From NCBI RefSeq assembly GCF_042477335.2, contig NC_091247.1, positions 43,702,501 through 43,766,500 of the forward strand: 64,000 nucleotides of DNA, written 5' to 3'. Every line of letters starts with the position of its first letter. Position 1 is the first letter of the stretch. Both the position numbers and the translations under genes were made by a program. This DNA is from Ovis canadensis. Lineage: Eukaryota > Chordata > Mammalia > Artiodactyla > Bovidae. The notes under the pieces are model-generated. The model did not search any database. It was given only the letters and a program-made list of their open reading frames with translations, and was not told the DNA's origin. Shown here one piece after another: positions 56,493 through 64,000 of this stretch.

Positions 56493-56695
56493 GAACGTGC
56501 ACGAGTGCTCAGTCGCTTCAGTCGAGGCTGACTCTTTGCAACCCCATGGATTGTAGCCCACCAGGCTCCACTGTCTATGGGGATTCTACAGACAAGAACA
56601 GTGGACTAGGTTGCCATGCCCTCCTCCGAGGGATCTTCCCAACCCAGAGATCAAACTCATGTCTCTTATGTCTCCTGCACTGGCAACATATCACT
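56493..56695 (-). mobile_element. Bov-tA-type SINE, head truncated
   Basis: 'gtgctcagtcgcttcagtcg' through 'gtctcctgcactggcaacat'; reverse complement. Confidence 0.85.
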
Positions 56696-58952
56696 CTGCT
56701 TTATTTTCTTCATAGCTTTTTATTATCATGTGAAGTTATGTTTGCTTCCATCTTCTCTTCTTCCTTCTTCTTTTTCTCTCCTATAACATACAAACCTCCT
56801 GACAATAGGGACCTGTCTTGGTCAACAAACTCTTCAGACACCAGATGGTCCAGCGACCCCAGATACTTGTACCACCCTGGGGAGGGGGACGCTAACCAGC
56901 AGCCCCTGAAACTTGACTGATGTCATGTTTTCAAGCAGCTCCCTGGTTGGAGACAGGACCTGATTGACCTGACAGAACAATAGAGAAATATGATATTTTC
57001 CCCTATGTGCTGAGGGCCAAGTTCACAGCCTCCCGGGTGGCATGGAACAGCAGCATGGGTTGTCAGAATAGGGATTCTATCGGAGGCAGAGAAAACTGGG
57101 CGGGAACCAGCTTTGCCTCAGTTTACCACCTCCTCCAACCTGGCCCCCCTCAACAATAGAACAGCTTTCCTTACACTCACCGTCTTCCCTCAGCTCCTTC
57201 TCTGCTGCACAACCTTTAGTGGCTCCCTATTGCCATGAGGAAATATGTAAAAAAAAAAAAAACAAAAAAAACAAAAAACCCTTTTCAGGCTTTGCAGCCC
57301 TGTTTTCTCCCATCCCACTGACTCTTCCCAGGACGCCCTCTTCCCAGCCCCCACCAGGCCCCGCCCACCCTCTGGAGCTCCGCTCACCCGCTCACCGCTC
57401 ACCTCCTCTGGGAAACTTCCCTGAACTGCCTGTACTCACAGGCTCCTGCGGGCCTCCTGTCAGCCCCCGCCCCCGTTAGTTTGCTCAGCTCGCGGGGTTT
57501 CGGAGGATTGCTGGGGCCTGTTTGAGAGCTCGGACTCCAGAGGAACAGGGACCGAGTCCAGGGCCTGTGAGCGCCAGCTGGCTGTGGAGTGTGATTTGTT
57601 GGAAGGGGTAGGAGGGGAGACTGAGCCACCTTGGTGGGGCTAAGATCCCTAAGAGAGCACCAGCTCAGAGAGGTGGGGCCCGGCGCCCTGGAGAGGGGTC
57701 CGTGCAGCCGACCCTCCTCCCCTCCGTCTCCCTCCCCCAGTGCGGAGCCAGGCGAGTTGACTCAAGTGGCAGGAAAAATGCTCCCCCCACCCTTCCAAGC
57801 TGCTGCACATCTGTGCCCAGACAAAGCCAGCTATTAATCCTAGCTTTTGTGTGAGTGTTTGGGTGTTGAATTCCACTTGGATCTGCCAGCTTTTGGAAGG
57901 GGAGATTGGAGGGGATTTAATGACAACAAAAGGAACCCACTGAGGGGAATGGGAGGGGACCAGGGGGGCTAAGAAACCCAAGTGCATTCACTCTGAGCCT
58001 GGTGAGGGCTCCTGGGAGCTCAACTGCGACCAGAGCCTAGCAGCCTAACAGGGCTCCCAAATTCCCAGGGTTTGAGTCACAAAAAGAGGCCACGCCCCAG
58101 GAGAAAAACCCCAGCTTCACGGGCCTGCGGTTCACTCCAGACACTGCCTGACAGGGCCTGGCCACTGCCCCTGTCCCTTTCAAACCAGGGCAGCCTCTTA
58201 CCCTGAGGGACCAAGCCCAGGTCATGGAGAGCCTTCAAGGCACCAGGAGTCCCAGCACAGCCATAAGGGCAGAAGGCCCGAGTAGTGGGCTGCCCGATGG
58301 CCTCTACCCGCCTCTCCTGAGAAGTCATTGAGCACCTGGTCCCGGCCAGAAGTTCCACCTCCAGGAAATTCAGTCCCCACCAACCCTAACTCAGCTGAGA
58401 CATTAGAATAGCCCAGGACACAGTCCCAGCGTGTGTGTCTGTATCTAAGAATGTTGGGTAATTCTGAGGGGGGGAGGACCTGCTGCCCCAGGCAGGTGTT
58501 ATTTGACTAGTTTGTGTAGCAGAAGCTCATTACTAGATTAATACGAGGCCTGAGGTGTGAACTGAAACCCCCTGATCTGCCCCTGCCCCTCCTGCTTTGT
58601 TAATTTCACTTTTTAAATGCATTTCCCATCTGTGGCTGTTTGACTCCCAAAGCTGGCCGAGCTGTCAGGTCACACAGTGAAGTACAAGTGGTTTTAACTC
58701 TGTGTGGTGCGGAGACAGACCCAAAGCTTCCTCCCGGTTTTTTTGCCTTAGCTGAGATGTCTGGTAATATTTATTCATTCATTTGATAGCTGACCGAAGT
58801 ATTGCTCTGCAGGCCAAGTTCTGCTTTTAGCTGTTGGGCAAGAAACGCACAATGTGGCTGCCTGCTACAACTACGCTTCCGGGCTTAATGAACTGTTTTC
58901 TAGTGGCTGTTAGCACGTCCACAGATGTTTTATTCTACCTTAATTAATTCTA
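56696..58952. other. Intergenic DNA; no gene recognised
   Basis: A-rich interrupted run at 57249-57280, then GC-rich DNA at 57300-58400. Open frames on both strands (57649-57987 -, 58077-58358 -) have no recognised domain. Confidence 0.5.
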
Positions 58953-59163
58953 GGGCTTCCTAGGTGGCGCTAGTGGTAAAAAACAAAAACAAAAACCCAC
59001 CTGCCAGTGCAGGAGATGTGGGTTCAATCCTTGGGTTGGGAAGATCCTCTAGAGGAGATCATGGCAACCCACTCTCGTATTCTTGCCTGGAGAATCCCAT
59101 GGACAGGGATTGGGCTGGCTACAGTCCATAGGGTCGCAAAAGAGTCAGACATGACTGAAGCTC
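58953..59163 (+). mobile_element. Bov-tA SINE with internal A/C-rich run
   Basis: Head 'gggcttcctaggtggcgcta', an AAAAACAAAAACAAAAAC run at 58979-58996, then body and tail ending 'gacatgactgaagc'. It is tail-to-tail with the next element. Confidence 0.9.
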
Positions 59164-59165
59164 CT

Positions 59166-59441
59166 TGCTGCTGCTGCTGCTAAGTCACTTCAGTCATGTC
59201 CGACTCTGTGTGACCCCAGAGACAGCAGCTAACCAGGCTCCCCCGTCCCTGGGATTCTCCAGGCAAGAACACTGGAATGGGTTGCCATTTCCTTCTCCAA
59301 TGCAGGAAAGTGAAAAGTGAAAGTGAAGTTGCTCAGTCATGTACGACTCTTCGCGATCCCATGGACTGCAGCCTACCAGGCTCCTCCATCCATGGGACTC
59401 TCCAGGCAAGAGTATTGGAGTGGGGTGCCATTGCCTTCTCC
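59166..59441 (-). mobile_element. Bov-A2 SINE, minus strand, with (GCT)n
   Basis: (GCT)n start, then two reverse-complement A monomers joined by a GAAAGTGAAAAGTGAAAGTG linker. Confidence 0.9.
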
Positions 59442-60439
59442 TCAGCATGGCACAATTAACTCTAGAAATAAAAAAGTAAGCTTGAATCATTCATTCATTC
59501 ATTCATCCCTTCACTCAATCAGGCCCACCAGATCCTCTGTACTAAAAACCTGAAATGTTCTCCCAACACTTTCCTGCTCTTTGTGGAAGAGGAATGCATG
59601 GGTGCTATAAAGGCTCTCTCCTCCCACCACTGTTTCCCTGGACCTGGTCTCTGACAGCCCACAACCCCAACTGCCCTGGAGGTGGGTGGAGAATAGGGGG
59701 GTCACTTGCTGCCTCCGTGATGATGGCTTCCTCTGGGTCAGGGAGGATGCCCAACACCTGTAACTCTCAGGCTGAACCTTCTGGAAATCATAAAGCCACT
59801 TTATTCCCAAGGGCATAAAGCCCATTTTGTCAGATGGCACCTGCACCAGTTGTTGAGGGCCTCCCTGAGCCTGGGAGAGAGACCTCAGCCACTCCACTGA
59901 CTGGGGAACACCATGTCTGGGGACACCTCGCTCTGCACTAGGGAGTGTCGATAGGAGCTCCCCGCTGGGTTGACAGTGAGGGGCTTGCAGGCACAGAGAT
60001 GGTCATGAGGTTTAAGAGGATGGTGAGCTTTTAATCCCTTTGTCCTACTTCATAAGGGGTGGGGGAAGGGTGAGATGAATCCATAGATCTTGGGGAGCTC
60101 TGACACACCTGCCCATGAGCTGCAGTAAATGAAGTTATCGTGGAGGGAGGGAGAGTCAAGATGGACAGCAGTCCACAGGCTTCTCAGGATGCAGTGCCAG
60201 GGTGTGGAGGAAGGCCGGGGGTCCACACCCCTCACCAAGTGTGGCTCCTGGGGAATCAGTCCATGTGCAGAGGCTATGCAGACCCTTCTGCTGTCTGTGG
60301 CTCTGGGGCTAGGCTTCTCTTTCTCCAGCTTCCCTCCCAAGATGGTCAGAGGACCTCAGTGAGGGTCACAACCATCAGAGACTCCCTGTGTGTGTCTGCC
60401 CAACCCTCGGGCAGGAAGGGTCTAACTTCCTAAATCAGA
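59442..60439. other. No gene seen
   Basis: Includes a (TTCA)n run at about 59488-59505. Remaining sequence unassigned. Confidence 0.45.
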
Positions 60440-60660
60440 AACAACAGAAGTGCCATTTATTGAGTGCCACGTGCCAGGTGACATGCTAAGCCCCTCACAT
60501 GGCCTCAACTAGTGAAGACCATCCATGAGGTCAGCACTACTATTATTCCCATTTTATAGCTGTGTTCACTGAGACTTAGAGAAGTTAAGGGCCTAATGCC
60601 AGGTAACATGGCTAAATGGAGGTGAGGCAGGACTTCAAAGCCTGGACTCTTCTCTGCTCT
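60440..60660 (+). mobile_element. MIR SINE
   Basis: 'atttattgagtgccacgtgc', 'ttcccattttatagctgtgt', 'gacttagagaagttaagggc'. Confidence 0.75.
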
Positions 60661-60959
60661 GCTGGGGATCCCTCAGACCTCTGGATCCTTTTCTCCTTCC
60701 CCAGGGCCACCTCTCTCAGCCATTTTGCAGTCTAGCAATGTGGAAAAGGCCTGGAAGACAAGGAAAAATCCAATTTGAGTTGCTAGTTTGTCTTCTTGGT
60801 CAAAGGTGAGTTGCAATGAAGAAGATGAGTGGTCAGGAGATTACCTGGAGGTTTTACTGCCCCATGATGTTGATCTTTCCCCTCTCAGAAGAAAACAGAT
60901 TAGCAAATTTTGCTCTAGAAAGTAAAATTTTAAAGTAAAAGTGAGTTGTATATTTTTCC
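60661..60959. other. No gene seen
   Basis: Unassigned non-coding sequence. Confidence 0.45.
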
Positions 60960-61795
60960 TTTTGACAAAAACAAGTATGCCCTTTCTATGGCAAAACTAG
61001 AAAAAACAGAGACAAAAATAAAAATGTGAAATACTCCCTTGTGTTACTCAGAGGTGATGACTGCTAAAACCTTGCAGATATTTTTGTCAATATGCACATA
61101 TTTTGTCAATATGCACTTTCTAAGTGCAGATACATACACGCACATACCCCTTTTCAGATTCTATTTTCCTAACAGAGCAAAAATTTTATTATTATTATTT
61201 GGAAACTGTGTTGTTTTTTTTAACTCAATAATTTATCTAAACATCTTTTCAAGTAGGGACATATTTATTCACCTACTCTAATGTATTCAACGGCTGTGTG
61301 GTATTCTGGTTTATGGCTGTACCATAATGATTCATTGAACTAATCTCCTAATGTTAAATAATTAGGAATTTCTACTTTTTGTCCTATTAAAATCTCCGTG
61401 CATCCTTATCTAGAATCTTGAAGTAAACCTAAAGAATCAAAAGGTGCGGGGTGGGGGGGGAAAGGTGCGATTGTGTTGTCCAGTAGCCCTCAGGAAAGAT
61501 TGTAGGTGGGTATCCTCATAATCAGAGACTCCTGCTCCAGTCACACACACACACACAGACACACACACACATACACAATTGCTATTCCTAGAATATTCTT
61601 TCATTAAAAAAAAAGGTTGACAATTTGATACACGAAACACTATCTCATTACTGTTTTATTTAGCATTTCTTTCATTATTAATTGGGGTCAACAGTTTTTC
61701 ATGTGCCTATTAGCCATTTTTATTTCCTCTCTCAGTTGCCCGTTCATGTCGTTTGTCTATTTTTCTATAGGATAATCTTTCTAACACGGTTCTCT
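60960..61795 (-). mobile_element. Old L1 3' region
   Basis: 'ctaaacatcttttcaagtag', 'gtggtattctggtttatggc' and, after a (CA)n run at 61541-61577, 'catgtgcctattagccattt' and 'gttcatgtcgtttgtctatt' match the reverse complement of an L1 3' end. Confidence 0.55.
61541..61577. repeat. (CA)n microsatellite, interrupted
   Basis: CA repeats broken by GACA and ATACA. Confidence 0.9.
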
Positions 61796-61802
61796 TCTTT
61801 AG

Positions 61803-62030
61803 GTGAGTGGTTCTCAACCCTGGCATGTTAGAATCACCCGGAAGACTTTTTAAACAAAGAAAGAATAAAAGTGAGGGAGGGAGGAGGGGGGGAAGGAAGA
61901 ATGACAAGGGAAGGAAAAAAGAAAGCAAAAAGGCTTCATCCCAGAGTAAATATTTGGTGGCGCCTGAGTTTCAATATTTTTTAAAGTGTCCTCGTGCTTC
62001 TAATTTGCAGTCATGGCTGAGAACCCTTGT
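61803..62030 (+). mobile_element. MER5A-type hAT relic with purine-rich insertion
   Basis: 'gtgagtggttctcaaccctg', 'agaatcacccggaagacttt' and the end 'tcatggctgagaacccttg' match MER5A. A G/A-rich low-complexity run occupies 61856-61935. Confidence 0.65.
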
Positions 62031-62859
62031 TATAAATTAGATTTCTCCCACTGTCTGGCTCCAGATGCTTTCATCGCTGAATCTATTTTCATTTCTTTGA
62101 CACTCAGTTTTCTCTGGTGAAAAATGGGCAGCAGAACTGGGAAGCAATACAGCACCCTCCTCCCAAATTCTATAATCCCATTGAGGAGGCTGGAGTTTCA
62201 GGAAAGAGGGTGAGGCAGACGCTGTGGTCAGGCTCTCTGCCAGGTGGATTGGAAAAAATTAAAAATGCTCAGTCAGGCAATTAGACTTTCCCTGAAGACA
62301 GCCTGAGCTCTAAGCGGAGGGGACGAGGCTGAGGTTTTTCCGAAACTTTGTCTCTACTGCACCCACCTTCAGATGCACAGCAATCTTGCCCTTTCTGGCA
62401 CTTCACGGTTTAGAGTTGAATTTTTATTTGAGACATTTCCTCTGCTTTCAGAGGTCAGCATGAGACAGGAGGGGTATAGCTAAGGTATCAGGAGGGCACC
62501 AACCCCCTGGCTTCCAGGCCTGCCCTGGGCATGGGAGGGCTCTCTGGAGCACCTCCCTCGGGCTGCCAGCACCACCTCTAATCCTCCTGAAGGGCTTATG
62601 GCAGTCTCCAAACAAAGTTGAAATGAAAAATGAAATGAAATGAAAAACAAAGTTGAGTACCGTTAAAACTCAAAGGCTCCATCCCTTTCCCCTAAGAGAG
62701 TGCAGGCCATGCCGGTCCCACCTTGGGGACAGGATGGGATGAAAGGGTCTTTCTGGTGATTCAGGCAGGAAGGTCCCTGGAAAGCCCCAGGCTGTCTCGG
62801 CACCTCTCCAGGTCAGGCACAAGTAGGACGGCCAAACGTGGTAGAACAGGTTCATCAGC
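62031..62859. other. No gene seen
   Basis: Unassigned; short AAATG repeat at 62618-62645. Confidence 0.45.
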
Positions 62860-63000
62860 TTGAACCTTGGCCCACTTGGTGCGAGTGTGTGAACCTGAAC
62901 CTCAGTTTCTTCTTGTGTGAAATGCTGATGTTCGGGCTGTTGAGAAGACTTCAGAAAAAGCAGTGCAAGCATACTGTAGATCCCCAGAAAATGCCTGGGG
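62860..63000 (+). mobile_element. MIR SINE fragment
   Basis: 'gtgtgaacctgaacctcagt', 'ttcttcttgtgtgaaatgct' in MIR order. Confidence 0.55.
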
Positions 63001-63317
63001 CGCTCTGTGCCTGTCTTTCCATGCCATTTCCCTACCCTCACCTGTCAGAGCTGAGGGCAATCTGAGTCCAGCCTGGGAATCTCCACCCCCCCTTTCCATC
63101 CCCATGGCCCCTACTTATTCCATTTCTCAGGACAGAGGAAGCAGCCCTGCCCACGTGGTCTCCAGGCCCCCACTGCTGAGTGGAACTGCACCTGCAAAGC
63201 TGTGTCCCTGCACGCAGCCTCCCTGCCTTCTCTCCTACCCTCTCCTCTCAAACCCAACAGCCTTTGCACTTTCCCATTCAGACTAAACTAAACCGTGTAT
63301 TTATACTGTAAACATGA
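63001..63317. other. No gene seen
   Basis: Pyrimidine-rich unassigned sequence. Confidence 0.45.
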
Positions 63318-63465
63318 TTTTTATCGAGCACTTTGCCCCAGGGACCAAGCTTCATTTCCAATACCTTACTGTTTACAGGAAGATTTTTGTTACCCCATCT
63401 TACAGATGAGGAAAGTCAGACTAGTTCTTCATAACTTGCCTAAACCCACAGGGCATTAAGGAACA
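63318..63465 (+). mobile_element. MIR SINE fragment
   Basis: 'ttttatcgagcactttgccc', 'accccatcttacagatgagg', 'cataacttgcctaaacccac'. Confidence 0.65.
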
Positions 63466-63536
63466 GAAGTGGATTCTCATACTACCACGCTCTATGTTTT
63501 GTGTCATATATACTGACTGCCTGTGTGCTTGCCCCA

Positions 63537-63962
63537 AGTGTGTGTGCTAAATTGTTTCAGTCGTGTCTGACACTTTGCAACCCTATGAACTGTAGCCTGC
63601 CAGACTCCTCTGTCCATAGTGTTCTCCAGACAAGAATGGGTTGTCATGCCCTCCACTCAGGGATCTTCCTGACCCAAAGATTGAACTTGTGTCTCCTGCA
63701 TTGGTGGGATTCCCTGGTGGCTCAGACAGTAAAGCGTCTGCCCTCCATGCGGTAGACCCGGGTTCAATCCCTGGGTCGAGAAGATCCCCTGGAGAGAAAT
63801 GGCAACCTACTCCAGTATTCTCGCCTAGAAAATTCCATGGATGCAGGAGCCTGGTGGGCTACAGTCCATGGGGTCACAAAGAGTTGGACACGACTGAGCA
63901 ACTTCACTTCACTCCTGCATTGGCAAGCGGGTTTTTTACCACTAGCACCACCTGGAAAGCCC
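63537..63962 (-). mobile_element. Bov-tA-type SINE split by a younger SINE
   Basis: Reverse-complement tail and body at 63537-63704; the head resumes at 63924-63962 ('accactagcaccacctggaa') after the inserted + strand SINE. Confidence 0.9.
63705..63911 (+). mobile_element. Bov-tA SINE nested in an older SINE, 12-bp target-site duplication
   Basis: Head 'tgggattccctggtggctca' through tail 'gacacgactgagcaacttca'. CTCCTGCATTGG at 63693-63704 and 63912-63923 is the duplicated target inside the host SINE. Confidence 0.93.
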
Positions 63963-64000
63963 TGTGCCTGCCGCAAGGAGCTCAAGTTCCAGCAGGAGTT

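Overview
This is mammalian nuclear DNA from a ruminant (cattle, sheep, goat or deer; the species cannot be fixed from the window alone). The evidence is lineage-specific repeats: BovB (RTE-type) LINE copies, many Bov-A/Bov-tA SINEs whose tRNA-Glu-like head is joined to a BovB-like tail, CHR-type cetartiodactyl SINEs and ruminant L1 3' tails. They lie over an older mammalian background of L1, HAL1, L2, MIR, MaLR LTR and hAT-type MER elements. There are no prokaryotic operons and no CRISPR array.

The window is built around one recognisable protein gene on the + strand, SERTAD2 (TRIP-Br2). A CpG island at about 22600-24140 holds the promoter and a non-coding first exon ending at a GTAAGT donor at 23786. 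Intron 1 (23786-41357, about 17.6 kb) ends at a good pyrimidine tract and AG acceptor. Exon 2 carries four bases of 5' UTR, the whole 315-codon reading frame (41362-42309) and a 3' UTR of about 4.3 kb. The 3' UTR ends at an AATAAA (46578-46583) followed by a GT-rich stretch. The protein has the N-terminal basic motif, the SERTA domain and the acidic C-terminal part of this E2F/DP co-regulator family.

Layout: 1-22600 is intergenic and repeat-dense, with a minus-strand HAL1/L1 carrying Bov-A2 and BovB insertions at 1-3480, L2 and L1 copies at 9.7-13.3 kb, and a minus-strand L1 with insertions at 15.2-17.7 kb. From 17.7 to 22.6 kb there is little recognisable. 22600-46600 is SERTAD2. 46600-64000 is downstream intergenic DNA with L2, MIR and MER5 relics, one MaLR-like LTR, a minus-strand L1 broken by a ruminant LTR and other pieces (54.5-56.4 kb), and clustered SINEs near 59 kb and 63.7 kb. 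No second protein gene was recognised.

The most interesting observations concern SERTAD2 expression. Splicing of exon 1 to exon 2 creates a minimal AUG-UGA start-stop element, in frame and one codon upstream of the weak-context main AUG, with several other short upstream reading frames in exon 1. The intron holds two small GC-rich islets, one with a G-quadruplex-type run beside a REST half-site, and a strong CTCF-like site; a second CTCF-like site on the same strand lies about 2 kb past the poly(A) site. The coding sequence shifts abruptly to very high GC after about 50 codons, enriching the middle of the protein in Ala, Pro and Gly. I found no exotic new system. Repeat family names come from recalled consensus sequences and were not computed.
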